This document shows, in pieces, positions 1 through 7,449 of a stretch of DNA of 64,000 nt. Source of the stretch: Alkalimonas delamerensis. GTDB taxonomy: Bacteria; Pseudomonadota; Gammaproteobacteria; Enterobacterales; Alteromonadaceae. Position 1 is the stretch's first letter; each line of letters starts with the position of its first letter. The DNA lies in assembly GCF_030717955.1 (NCBI RefSeq), contig NZ_JAUZVY010000002.1, positions 62,001 through 126,000 on the forward strand, read 5' to 3'. A program made the position numbers and the translations under genes. The notes under the pieces are model-generated. The model did no database searches and was not told the DNA's origin. It worked only from the letters and a program-made list of their open reading frames with translations.

Positions 1-414
1 GCCCGCCATGTGGTGATCACCGGTGGTGAACCCTGCTTATTCGATTTGAATCCATTGTGCACCCTGCTGCATCAGCAGGGCTACAGCACGCAAATTGAAA
101 CCAGCGGTACCTTCGAGATTTTGGCGCCTAGCGAGACCTGGGTCACAGTATCGCCCAAGGTCAATATGAAAGGCGGCTACGAAGTGCTGGATTCAGCACT
201 GCTGCGGGCCAATGAAATCAAACATCCGGTGGCGCGTGAGCGGGATATTGAGGAGCTGCAGCAGTTGTTGCAGCGGGTACCCGCTTCGGGTAGGCTGGTT
301 TATCTGCAACCCATCAGCCAAAAAGCCAAAGCAACCCGGCTGGCGATAGAGCAGTGCAAGCAGCACAACTGGCGCCTCAGTGTGCAGGTGCATAAATACT
401 TAGGGATAAACTGA
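1..414 (+). CDS. queE: 7-carboxy-7-deazaguanine synthase QueE, 3' part
   Basis: This is the C-terminal 137 residues of a radical SAM enzyme that makes 7-carboxy-7-deazaguanine from carboxytetrahydropterin in the queuosine/preQ0 pathway. The reading frame is open to the window edge, so the start and the CxxxCxxC cluster motif lie upstream. What is visible is the VITGGEP motif (residues 5-11 of the fragment), part of the SAM-binding core in this family, and the C-terminal QPIS and VQVHKYLG stretches typical of proteobacterial QueE. The stop overlaps the next start (TGATG), so the two are translationally coupled. Identification is confident; the gene is incomplete only because of the window edge. 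Confidence 0.9.
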   Translation, partial: ARHVVITGGEPCLFDLNPLCTLLHQQGYSTQIETSGTFEILAPSETWVTVSPKVNMKGGYEVLDSALLRANEIKHPVARERDIEELQQLLQRVPASGRLVYLQPISQKAKATRLAIEQCKQHNWRLSVQVHKYLGIN

Positions 415-818
415 TGCGACAGGCTGTTGAACAATTTTTTCAGGAGTATGCCGATGCCTACTCCAGCTTTGATGTGGATAAGGTCACCGAACTGTTTTCC
501 TTGCCCTGCTTGTTTTTAACCGACGACAGCAAGTTGATGATGGCTGAATTGTCCAGCCTGGAAAAAACCATCCGTCATCAGTTCGATCTCTATCGCAGTC
601 TGGGCGTGGCTCAGGTCAAAAACCGGGTGCAGCATTTGGTGCGCTTGTCCGAGTCGATGGTGTTTGTCAGCCTGTATTGGTATTTTTGCAACGCCAATGG
701 CAAGGTGCTGCAAAACTGCCACACCTCCTATACGCTGCAGCGCAGCGGTGATGATTGGCGCTTGGTCGCGGTGATGATTGACGATGAACGCTTTGCGCTT
801 AAATCGATTCAGCTTTAA
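414..818 (+). CDS. NTF2-like (SnoaL-type) small protein
   Basis: A 134-residue protein that looks like a cone-shaped NTF2/SnoaL fold: an N-terminal helix (EQFFQEYADAYSSFD), a central helix, and a beta-rich C-terminal half with the WYFCNANGKVLQNC and YTLQRSGDDWRLVAVMID strands. The DWRLVAVMIDD ending is typical of NTF2-like domains of unknown substrate. Its ATG overlaps the queE stop, so it is probably co-transcribed with queE. Its last 20 bases overlap, tail to tail, the end of the minus-strand gene that follows. No catalytic residues can be named; the fold call is by pattern only and function is unknown. Confidence 0.6.
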   Translation: MRQAVEQFFQEYADAYSSFDVDKVTELFSLPCLFLTDDSKLMMAELSSLEKTIRHQFDLYRSLGVAQVKNRVQHLVRLSESMVFVSLYWYFCNANGKVLQNCHTSYTLQRSGDDWRLVAVMIDDERFALKSIQL

Positions 819-1383
819 GGCAACGCTCTAAATAATGCAGACAGGCTTCGGGCGTACTTTGCTCGGCCAGGTGCTCTTTCAAAAGCGGCGGTAGGGGTAG
901 TAACTCCAGCCATCGTGCCGCCAGCCAGCTGGCATCATCCAGCCGGGTGGCAGGGTACAAACGGGCCAGCTCAGGCTCACGTGCCAGCAACTGCTGAAAG
1001 CTTTGTTGCAGTGGCTGGCGCGGCTCATCCAGTGGTTGCTGCTGCCAAAAATCAACCGGCTCAGTTTCGGCCACATGCAGCTGATCCGCTTCCTGCCAGC
1101 GTTTGCGCAGACGGACACGGCTCAGGCCGCGCACTTCAATGCCCAGCAAGCCGTCTTTTAGCACATCAAAATCGGTCACCTCAACCCGGGTGGCCAGCGG
1201 AAAAATCCGATCCGGGTGCTGCTGATTGACCAGGGGGTTCAGCAAGGCCATGGCAAAGGCGCGCTTTCCGGCTGTGGCTTCTTTTACCAGACGCACGTAG
1301 CGTGGCTCAAACACCCGCAGCCGGGTTTTGCCTTCCGGCAGCAGCAAGCAATTTAGTGGAAACAGGGCAAGTTGCTCCGACAT
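799..1383 (-). CDS. Lon substrate-binding (LON) domain protein
   Basis: A 194-residue stand-alone LON/PUA-like domain, the fold found at the N-terminus of Lon protease but here with no ATPase or protease part. The family signature is clear at the start (LALFPLNCLLLPEGKTRLRVFEPRY, written in two pieces: LALFPL then FEPRY) and continues with GLLGIEVRG. The role of such solitary proteins is not established; a substrate-binding or adaptor role is inference. I chose the ATG giving MSEQLALFPL because the conserved domain begins there; an in-frame ATG two codons earlier is equally possible. The 3' end overlaps the NTF2-like gene by 20 bp on the other strand. Confidence 0.75.
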   Translation of the reverse strand: MSEQLALFPLNCLLLPEGKTRLRVFEPRYVRLVKEATAGKRAFAMALLNPLVNQQHPDRIFPLATRVEVTDFDVLKDGLLGIEVRGLSRVRLRKRWQEADQLHVAETEPVDFWQQQPLDEPRQPLQQSFQQLLAREPELARLYPATRLDDASWLAARWLELLPLPPLLKEHLAEQSTPEACLHYLERCLKAESI

Positions 1384-1462
1384 CGTCATCCCACAGCAAT
1401 TCATTCAACCATGGAACACTATACGTGCCGGCTGGCAGGCTGGATTAGTGTATGTTCACGTC

Positions 1463-1849
1463 CTAACTTTTCTTTTGGATAAGCTCAATAGCATAGCCAT
1501 CCGGATCTTTGACAAAGGCAATTTCGGTTTTGCCGCCCTTGACCGGCCCGGGCTCGCGACTGATTACACCGCCGCGGCTGCGAATGGCGTCACAGGCCTG
1601 GTAGACATCGTCCACCTCCAATGCGATATGGCCATAAGCATTGCCCAAGTCGTAGCTGTCCACGCCCCAGTTGTAAGTCAGCTCCAGCACCGCCTGCTCG
1701 GATTCCGGGCCATAGCCGACAAAAGCCAGGGTGTATTTGTAGTCGGTATTTTCGGACTGGCGCAGCAGCTGCATGCCCAGCACCTGGGTGTAAAACTCGA
1801 TGGAACGCTCCAGGTTGCCAACCCGCAGCATGGTGTGTAGTAAACGCAT
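1463..1849 (-). CDS. gloA: Lactoylglutathione lyase (glyoxalase I)
   Basis: A 128-residue glyoxalase I that turns the methylglyoxal-glutathione hemithioacetal into S-lactoylglutathione in the cytoplasm. All four metal ligands known for the E. coli enzyme fall at the same numbers here: His5, Glu56, His74 and Glu122. The short length without the extra loops of the zinc-type enzymes fits the nickel/cobalt-dependent bacterial class. The start is fixed by AAGGAG a few bases upstream of the ATG and by the conserved MRLLHTMLRV opening; the frame stays open for 36 codons further upstream but that part does not look like GloA. It stands alone between the LON gene and the toxin-antitoxin pair. Confidence 0.95.
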   Translation of the reverse strand: MRLLHTMLRVGNLERSIEFYTQVLGMQLLRQSENTDYKYTLAFVGYGPESEQAVLELTYNWGVDSYDLGNAYGHIALEVDDVYQACDAIRSRGGVISREPGPVKGGKTEIAFVKDPDGYAIELIQKKS

Positions 1850-1972
1850 ACAGAGCTCCTTGACTGTGTTTTCAGTTGGTGTTCGTGGATAATACCATAG
1901 ACCGGCTGATATCAAGTGCAGCGCCAGTTCGTCAGTTTTTCTTGGGAGCCAATTCAATCAAATGCGTTCGTA

Positions 1973-2000
1973 TTGACGTACGTACATAAAAGCGTACAAT
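1973..2000 (+). promoter_or_regulatory. Promoter with palindrome for the yefM-yoeB pair
   Basis: TTGACG (1973-1978) and TACAAT (1995-2000) are separated by 16 bp, a strong sigma-70 type promoter 33 bp before the yefM start. The palindrome ACGTACGTAC-type core (1976-1985) overlaps the -35, and a second GCGTAC half lies at 1992-1997 over the -10. YefM-family antitoxins bind palindromes with TGTACA-like cores over their own promoters, so these GTAC motifs are the likely operator (inference). Confidence 0.6.
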
Positions 2001-2032
2001 CGATTTCAAGGTTAGAGATTTAGAGGTGCATT

Positions 2033-2275
2033 ATGACCGGAATTACCGCAACAGAAGCGCGCAGTAAGCTGTATCGGTTGATTGATGAAACTGCCGAGTC
2101 GCATCAGCCCATCGTCATCACCGGCAAGCGGAACAAAGCCGTTTTAATCTCCGAGGAAGATTGGTCTGCGATTCAGGAAACGCTTTTCCTGCTCTCTGTC
2201 CCTGGTATGCGTGAGTCGGTTCGTGAGGGCATGGAAACCCCTGTAGAGCAATGTGATGAGGAACTGGACTGGTGA
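2033..2275 (+). CDS. yefM: Antitoxin, YefM/Phd family
   Basis: An 80-residue antitoxin of the Phd/YefM fold. The N-terminal half (TGITATEARSKLYRLIDE, then PIVITGKRNKAVLISEEDW) is the dimerisation and DNA-binding domain that represses the operon. The acidic C-terminal tail (around residues 60-80) is expected to wrap the toxin active site. The stop TGA overlaps the GTG start of the toxin gene by four bases, giving the tight coupling usual for these modules. A strong promoter with palindromes lies just upstream. Length is close to the E. coli YefM. The partner gene confirms the assignment. Confidence 0.9.
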   Translation: MTGITATEARSKLYRLIDETAESHQPIVITGKRNKAVLISEEDWSAIQETLFLLSVPGMRESVREGMETPVEQCDEELDW

Positions 2276-2535
2276 GCTGGAAGTTGGTTTACACCAGGCA
2301 AGCCCAAAAGGACGCAAAAAAACTGGCTTCCAGCGGCCTTAAACCCAAAGCTCAGGAGTTGCTAGCGCTCATTGCCGAAGATCCGTTTTGCAAGCCGCCT
2401 CCATTTGAAAAGCTTATCGGTGATCTTGCCGGGGCCTACTCACGCCGTATCAACATTCAGCATCGCTTGGTGTATCAGGTGCTGGCAGAAGAGCGGCTGA
2501 TCAAAGTGCTGCGCCTATGGAGCCACTACGAGTAA
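2272..2535 (+). CDS. yoeB: Toxin, YoeB family ribosome-dependent mRNA interferase
   Basis: An 87-residue RelE-fold endoribonuclease that cleaves mRNA in the ribosomal A site when freed from YefM. Residues equivalent to the E. coli catalytic set are present: Glu46, Arg65, and the C-terminal His85-Tyr86. The family blocks PPFEKLIGDL, SRRI and HRLVYQV are all intact, so the toxin looks functional. I use the GTG start at 2272 that overlaps the antitoxin stop, since the coding similarity begins there (SWKLVYT). Toxin and antitoxin form a complete type II module with no sign of decay. Confidence 0.92.
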   Translation: MSWKLVYTRQAQKDAKKLASSGLKPKAQELLALIAEDPFCKPPPFEKLIGDLAGAYSRRINIQHRLVYQVLAEERLIKVLRLWSHYE

Positions 2536-2773
2536 GGCATCATCTGATGCTATGATGGTTTGGTGTAAAAAGTGACACTGTTTAAGTGAGGTATCAACGC
2601 TTGCACTTTTCTAAACATTACTTCAGGTTAATGGCTTGCTTTAATGTTGTCGGCTTGGAGTGCACGCATTTGCTGAAGATACGGGAAGTGCCGATGTACG
2701 ATGGTGTTAAGTATCCGGTTGCTCGTACAGGGCAATGCATGTATCAAATGATAAAAAGAATGGAGTTCTTGGA

Positions 2774-3283
2774 ATGCAGATAGAGCCAAAGTTAACTGAA
2801 GTCGATTTTGATGAAGCGCAACACACGCATCAGTCATATGCTTCCATCCAGATTAAAAGCCCTGAAAGTGAGCGATTAAGTCAACCTTTAGCGAGCCCCG
2901 GAAGGCGTTACTTAGGGCAGGGTATCGATGTATTCATCACTTGGGCTCTATTTTTGGTACTGTTGGCTGTATTCAATAAAACGGGAGCGTCCGGTCTGCA
3001 ACCTGATATTTTGGCTGTGGTAGTTGCAGCAGGCTACTTTCTCTTTGCTGACTCACTTCCTGCTGGTCGAAGTCTGGGAAAGCTCGTGTTGGGTATGTCC
3101 GTGATAGATAGAACATCTGGCGAGTACTGCACTTCACGGCAATCATTGGTACGAAACCTTCTTCTTCTGTTTCTCGGTGGCATTGACGCCTTTCTTGTTC
3201 TGTTTAAGAAGCGGCAACGTTTGGGAGATCTGGTAGCAAACACCAAAGTTATCAGAAACAATAATTGCAAGCTTGATGAATAA
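2774..3283 (+). CDS. RDD family membrane protein
   Basis: A 169-residue inner-membrane protein. After a soluble N-terminal stretch of about 55 residues comes the RDD domain: a basic segment SPGRRYLGQGIDVFI where the family Arg-Asp positions lie, then hydrophobic segments around residues 62-80 and 85-105, the GRSLGKLVLGM loop, and a last hydrophobic stretch ending in RQRLGDLVANTKVI. RDD proteins are thought to be ion or small-molecule transporters in some cases; no substrate can be given here. GGAG eight bases upstream supports the ATG at 2774 over earlier in-frame starts. The gene and its flanks are AT-richer than the neighbours, a hint of later acquisition. Confidence 0.75.
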   Translation: MQIEPKLTEVDFDEAQHTHQSYASIQIKSPESERLSQPLASPGRRYLGQGIDVFITWALFLVLLAVFNKTGASGLQPDILAVVVAAGYFLFADSLPAGRSLGKLVLGMSVIDRTSGEYCTSRQSLVRNLLLLFLGGIDAFLVLFKKRQRLGDLVANTKVIRNNNCKLDE

Positions 3284-3384
3284 GGTAACTGTTGCAATAC
3301 CACTATCATCAGCAGTACAGCTTTTTACTTAAACGTTTTTTGGTTATTGCTTGCATTGTATTCTTAATTTTATCAGGGTCTAAC

Positions 3385-3412
3385 TGCAGTTTATAAGTTC
3401 CCCTAAACTGCA
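3385..3412. repeat. 9-bp inverted repeat upstream of yihY-like gene
   Basis: TGCAGTTTA (3385-3393) and TAAACTGCA (3404-3412) are perfect complements around a 10-base spacer. The left arm sits inside the shorter palindrome AACTGCAGTT. It lies about 70 bp before the start of the YihY-family gene. It could be an operator or an mRNA hairpin; there is no T-tract on either side, so it is not an obvious terminator. Confidence 0.4.
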
Positions 3413-3483
3413 TTTGGTTACAGGTTTTACGGTGTCTAGAACACACAGCATGGCTGTGTCTCGAATACGGAGGTATTGCAACG

Positions 3484-4425
3484 ATGGTTTCCAGCATATA
3501 CGGCATGCTTCCGGCTGTCGTGCGGCATTGGTTTGGTATTTTTGGCGCAGCAACCCGCAACTGGCTGGATAGCCAGGCTTTTATTTATGCGGCGGCGCTG
3601 GCCTTTTTCACTGTTTTTTCCATTGCGCCCATTTTGGTGGTGGTGGTGGCCGTGGTTGGATTCTTTTTGGGCCAGAGCGTGGTAGAAGGCCAGCTGTTTG
3701 AGCAGTTGGAAGGAACCCTTGGCCCGGAAGCGGCGGGGGTGGTGCAAACGGCGGTGACCAATTCGCAGATTGACCAAAGCGGCATCTGGCCAGCGTTGAT
3801 TGGTATTGTGGCCACCATTATTGGGGCTACTACGGTGTTTGCGCAGATGCAGCAGTCACTGAACCAAATCTGGGATGTGGCGCCTCGTCCGAATCGCAAC
3901 AACCTCTGGGGGTACATCAAAAGCCGTTTGCTCTCCATGACCATTATCCTCGCCATTGGCTTTATTTTGATGGTGTCCTTGCTGTTGTCGGTGGCACTGC
4001 GCAGCATTATGGTGTTCGCGGAAGAGTGGATGCCGGTGCCCGGCTGGGCCATGGTGGGGATGGAGGTGGGCCTGTCCCTGCTGGTCATTACCTTGCTGTT
4101 TGCCGCTATGTTCAAGATTTTGCCGGATGTGCTATTGTCCTGGCGCGATGTGCTGCTGGGCGCCTTGATCACTGCGATTCTATTCACTCTGGGCCGCTCA
4201 CTGATCGCTATCTATCTGGCGCACACGGCCACGGCATCGGCCTACGGCGCAGCTGGCTCTTTGGCGCTGCTGCTGCTCTGGGTCAACTACACCTCGATGA
4301 TCCTGCTGTTTGGCGCTTCCTTTACCCGGGCGCATCTGGAGGGCCGAGGGCTGCCTATCCGCCCCAAGAGCATGGCGGTCTGTGTGCATCGGGAATTGAT
4401 TGAAGAGGGGCCGCAAAGCGGCTAG
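3484..4425 (+). CDS. YihY/BrkB (UPF0761) family inner-membrane protein
   Basis: A 313-residue polytopic protein of the YihY/BrkB family. Family features include AAALAFFTVFSIAPILVVVVA near residues 36-57 (seen as AALAFFTVFSIAP), the QSLNQIWDV segment, and the last membrane segments with AYGAAGSLALLLLWVNYTS. I count about six membrane segments. Older names such as ribonuclease BN or serum-resistance factor are not supported for this family; function is unknown. GGAGG about ten bases upstream fixes the ATG. The stop codon is shared base-for-base with the convergent nth gene: CTAG at 4422-4425 is read as TAG on both strands. Confidence 0.85.
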   Translation: MVSSIYGMLPAVVRHWFGIFGAATRNWLDSQAFIYAAALAFFTVFSIAPILVVVVAVVGFFLGQSVVEGQLFEQLEGTLGPEAAGVVQTAVTNSQIDQSGIWPALIGIVATIIGATTVFAQMQQSLNQIWDVAPRPNRNNLWGYIKSRLLSMTIILAIGFILMVSLLLSVALRSIMVFAEEWMPVPGWAMVGMEVGLSLLVITLLFAAMFKILPDVLLSWRDVLLGALITAILFTLGRSLIAIYLAHTATASAYGAAGSLALLLLWVNYTSMILLFGASFTRAHLEGRGLPIRPKSMAVCVHRELIEEGPQSG

Positions 4426-5054
4426 TCGGTTTTTTCCTTAAACTCGCACAGGTCCTCGATGATGCAGGAGCCACATTTAGGCTTTCTGGCCACACAGGTG
4501 TAGCGGCCGTGCAAAATCAGCCAGTGGTGCACATCCAGCTTAAATTCGGCCGGCACCACTTTCAGCAGCTTTTGCTCAACGGCATCGACATTCTTACCGG
4601 GCGCTAATTTGGTACGGTTGCTGACTCGGAAAATGTGGGTATCGACCGCGATGGTCGGCCAGCGAAAGGCGGTATTCAGCACCACATTGGCGGTTTTTCG
4701 GCCGACACCGGGCAGAGCTTCTAAGGCCTCGCGATTCTCTGGTACTTCGCCACCGTGTTGCTCGACCAAAATGCGGCAGGTTTTAATGACGTTTTCAGCC
4801 TTGGTGTTAAAGAGGCCAATGGTTTTGATGTAGTGCTTGACGCCATCCACCCCTAAATCCAGCATCGCCTGCGGCGTGCGGGCAACCGGAAACAGATGCC
4901 GGGTGGCTTTATTGACACCGACATCGGTCGCTTGAGCCGAGAGCAGTACGGCTATTAACAGCTCAAAAGGGGAGCTGTATTCCAGCTCGGTAGTTGGCTC
5001 GGGATTGGCAGCCCGCAGCCGCGACAGTATTTCAATGCGTTTTTGTTTATTCAT
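4422..5054 (-). CDS. nth: Endonuclease III (DNA glycosylase/AP lyase)
   Basis: A 210-residue base-excision repair enzyme that removes oxidised pyrimidines and nicks the resulting abasic site. The helix-hairpin-helix LPGVGRKTA carries catalytic Lys120, and Asp138 follows in AVDTHIF; both are at the E. coli numbers. The four cluster cysteines are Cys187, Cys194, Cys197 and Cys203 (C-x6-C-x2-C-x5-C), so the 4Fe-4S cluster is intact. It is the last gene of the rsx operon, ten bases after rsxE, the same arrangement as in E. coli. The stop overlaps the convergent yihY-like gene by four bases. Confidence 0.97.
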   Translation of the reverse strand: MNKQKRIEILSRLRAANPEPTTELEYSSPFELLIAVLLSAQATDVGVNKATRHLFPVARTPQAMLDLGVDGVKHYIKTIGLFNTKAENVIKTCRILVEQHGGEVPENREALEALPGVGRKTANVVLNTAFRWPTIAVDTHIFRVSNRTKLAPGKNVDAVEQKLLKVVPAEFKLDVHHWLILHGRYTCVARKPKCGSCIIEDLCEFKEKTD

Positions 5055-5064
5055 GGCTGGGTGT

Positions 5065-5760
5065 TTACACTATGGTTCCGGTTACTCTGGCGCGGGTGAT
5101 TTCGGTTTTCACCTGCTGTTTGCGCTGTTTGCGGCCATCGATGGCGTTCTTGGCAGCGATCAGCAAGCCCATGCCAATAAAGGCACCCGGCGGTAGCAAG
5201 GCCAGCAGAAAGTAATGATCCAGCGCCAGCACCTCAATCCGCAGCACCGTGGCCCAAGGGCCGAGCAGGGCATCCGCGCCGTCAAACAGAGTGCCCTGAC
5301 CCAATAGCTCCCGCATGCCACCCAGCACCACCAGCACGGCGGCAAAACCCAGCCCCATCATCAGGGCGTCAAAGGCCGAGGGTAAGAGCGGGTTTTTGGA
5401 AGCAAAGGCCTCGGCCCGGCCGATAATGGCACAGTTGGTGACGATCAGTGGAATGAAGATCCCCAGCGCCAGGTACAGCTGATAGGTAAAAGCATTCATC
5501 AGCAGCTGAACGGCGGTTACAAAAGAGGCAATCACCAGTACAAAGACCGGGATGCGGATCTCCCGTGGCACCCAGTTGCGGATGGACGAGACCACCAGAT
5601 TGGAGCCGAGCAGCACCAGCAGAGTTGCCAGGCCAAGCCCAAGGGCATTGGTCACGGTATTGGTGACAGCCAGCAAAGGGCACAGTCCCAGCAGTTGCAC
5701 CAGACCGGGGTTGTTGCTCCACAGTCCTTGGGTGGCCAGTTCTTTGTAGTTGGTGTGCAT
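5065..5760 (-). CDS. rsxE: Electron transport complex subunit RsxE
   Basis: A 231-residue inner-membrane subunit of the Rsx/Rnf complex, the ion-linked NADH:ferredoxin oxidoreductase that in E. coli also keeps SoxR reduced. It has about six membrane segments and the twin of RsxA motifs: PGLVQLLGLCPLLAV near the N-terminus and the IPLIVTNCAIIGRAEAF cysteine segment in the middle, where the paired RsxA/RsxE cysteines are known to hold a membrane 2Fe-2S centre. The start at MHTNYKELA matches the family length exactly; the frame is open further upstream inside rsxG. It follows rsxG with one base between stop and start. Confidence 0.95.
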   Translation of the reverse strand: MHTNYKELATQGLWSNNPGLVQLLGLCPLLAVTNTVTNALGLGLATLLVLLGSNLVVSSIRNWVPREIRIPVFVLVIASFVTAVQLLMNAFTYQLYLALGIFIPLIVTNCAIIGRAEAFASKNPLLPSAFDALMMGLGFAAVLVVLGGMRELLGQGTLFDGADALLGPWATVLRIEVLALDHYFLLALLPPGAFIGMGLLIAAKNAIDGRKQRKQQVKTEITRARVTGTIV

Positions 5761-5761
5761 G

Positions 5762-6385
5762 TCAGACCCCCTCGCAATTGGCTGCGGCATCGGCCAGCTC
5801 AGGATGCTGTTGAATAAAAAGCGCTGCCCGCTTGACGGCACCCACTACGGCTCGTGGCGTGATGGTGGCGCCGGTAAACTGATCAAAATCGCCACCATCT
5901 TTACGCACCGCCCAGGGGCGCAGGTCGTCTGGCTGCACACGCTTGTCGTTAAATCCGAGCATCCAGTTCGATTTACGCAATTCAATTTTATCGCCCAATC
6001 CCGGTGTTTCCTGGTGAGCTAAAGTGCGGGCTGCCAGCACAGTGCCATCGGGGGCAATGGCCACCATCAGATCGATGGCGCCACTGTAGCCATCTGGTGC
6101 GGTAGTTTCCACCACATAGGCACTCACCTCGCCCTGTTCACGCCAGCGAAACACCGCTTGTGGCTGGGTGCTGCCCAGCCATTCAGGGGCACTGATCAGC
6201 ACACAGTCATGCAGCAATTGCTGCTCCTGAGCGGCCGGCAGGACGTCGTGCAACAGAGCCAGCCGGTTGGCCAGCCGTTGCTCGGCAATGCGGGGCGCTG
6301 TTAATTGATTGAGCACGCTCAGCAACAGCACGCAAATAACCGCGATCAACGCCAGCAAAAGCGCGTTTTTACCAATTGGGTTCAT
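5762..6385 (-). CDS. rsxG: Electron transport complex subunit RsxG
   Basis: A 207-residue protein with a single N-terminal membrane anchor (about residues 8-28) and a periplasmic FMN-binding domain. The flavinylation motif is TGAT at residues 171-174, in the run FTGATITPRAV; Thr174 is the expected covalent attachment point for FMN. The second family block HQETPGLGD is also present. It passes electrons within the Rsx complex. The ATG overlaps the rsxD stop by four bases, indicating translational coupling. Confidence 0.95.
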   Translation of the reverse strand: MNPIGKNALLLALIAVICVLLLSVLNQLTAPRIAEQRLANRLALLHDVLPAAQEQQLLHDCVLISAPEWLGSTQPQAVFRWREQGEVSAYVVETTAPDGYSGAIDLMVAIAPDGTVLAARTLAHQETPGLGDKIELRKSNWMLGFNDKRVQPDDLRPWAVRKDGGDFDQFTGATITPRAVVGAVKRAALFIQQHPELADAAANCEGV

Positions 6386-7449
6386 GGCCGCTCCTGTGGA
6401 ATTTTATGGCCGTAGGTCCGGGGCCTGGTGTAATAGTCAATCAAGGGTACCGTCATATTGGCCAGCAAGACGGCAAAGGCAAAGGCATCGGGGTAGCCGC
6501 CCCAGCCTCGGATCACGAACACCAGCACGCCAATCAGCACGCCATAGTAGATGCGCCCTCGGGCGGTGGTGGAGGCGCTGACCGGATCGGTGGCAATAAA
6601 AAACGCTGCCAGCATGGTGGCACCGGAGAAGAGCTGGAAAACCGGCGACAACTGGGTATCGGGGTTGATGGACCAGGCAATCAGGCTGCACAGGGCCAGC
6701 GAACCCAGCACACTGACCGGAATGCGCCACTGGATCACCCGCTGTTGCAGCAGCAGCAAGCCGCCGGCCAGCCAGGCCAGGTTCAGCCAGAACCAACCGA
6801 CGCCCAAATCATTTTGGAAAATGGGCTTGTCAAAGCTCTCGGGCAGGGTCAGGCCCATGGTGAGATCGGTGCGGGCGGTATCGAGTGGGGTGGCCATGGT
6901 CATGCCATCGGCATCCAGCCGCAACTGCTCCAGCGGTACGCCCTGACAGCTGGCCTGGTTAAAGACCGTGCAGACGGCATCCATCGGCCCCAGTGCATGC
7001 TGCTGCAAGGATGTCGGCGGCAGCCACTGCGTCATCTGTACCGGGAAGGCAATCAGCAACAACACATAGGCTGCCATTGCCGGGTTAAAGAGGTTAAAGC
7101 CAAGGCCACCGTACAATTGCTTCACCATAATGATGGCAAAGGCCGTGCCCAGCACCACCAGCCACCAGGGAGCATAGGCCGGGATGGATACGGCCAGCAG
7201 CACTGCTGTCACCAGGGCACTGTGATCTTTTAAACGAGGCAAAATGGTTTTATCACGCAGCATCAGCACCAGGGCTTCACTGGCCCAGGCAGTACTAATG
7301 GCCAGCACCAGCTGCACCAGCACCCCATAGCCGAACAGGTAGCTTTGAACAGCAATGGCGGGCACAGCGGCCACAACCACCCAGAGCATCAACTGGCGGG
7401 TGGTTTTTTGATTGTGCTGATGCGGTGAGCTGGCGATGCGTAAACTCAT
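6382..7449 (-). CDS. rsxD: Electron transport complex subunit RsxD
   Basis: A 355-residue polytopic membrane subunit of Rsx with about nine or ten membrane segments. The covalent flavin site is Thr187, in MATPLDTAR, at the same number as in E. coli RsxD. The NLFNPAMAAYVLLL segment and the DPVSASTTARGR segment are family hallmarks. It overlaps rsxC upstream and rsxG downstream by four bases each. A 285-codon open frame on the opposite strand across this gene is a shadow of the biased codon use and not a gene. Confidence 0.95.
   Translation of the reverse strand: MSLRIASSPHQHNQKTTRQLMLWVVVAAVPAIAVQSYLFGYGVLVQLVLAISTAWASEALVLMLRDKTILPRLKDHSALVTAVLLAVSIPAYAPWWLVVLGTAFAIIMVKQLYGGLGFNLFNPAMAAYVLLLIAFPVQMTQWLPPTSLQQHALGPMDAVCTVFNQASCQGVPLEQLRLDADGMTMATPLDTARTDLTMGLTLPESFDKPIFQNDLGVGWFWLNLAWLAGGLLLLQQRVIQWRIPVSVLGSLALCSLIAWSINPDTQLSPVFQLFSGATMLAAFFIATDPVSASTTARGRIYYGVLIGVLVFVIRGWGGYPDAFAFAVLLANMTVPLIDYYTRPRTYGHKIPQERP

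Noticed and set aside
2536..2774. An integron attC site or gene cassette boundary
   Set aside because: No GTTRRRY/RYYYAAC pair with the required fold was found; only a short 6-bp hairpin at 2537-2550.
2586..2783. A 65-codon frame between yoeB and the RDD gene
   Set aside because: GTG start without a ribosome site, no recognisable pattern, and it runs into the RDD gene start.
6376..7233. A 285-codon plus-strand open frame opposite rsxD
   Set aside because: Low-complexity His/Gln/Gly composition from reading membrane-protein codons backwards; rsxD is intact on the other strand.
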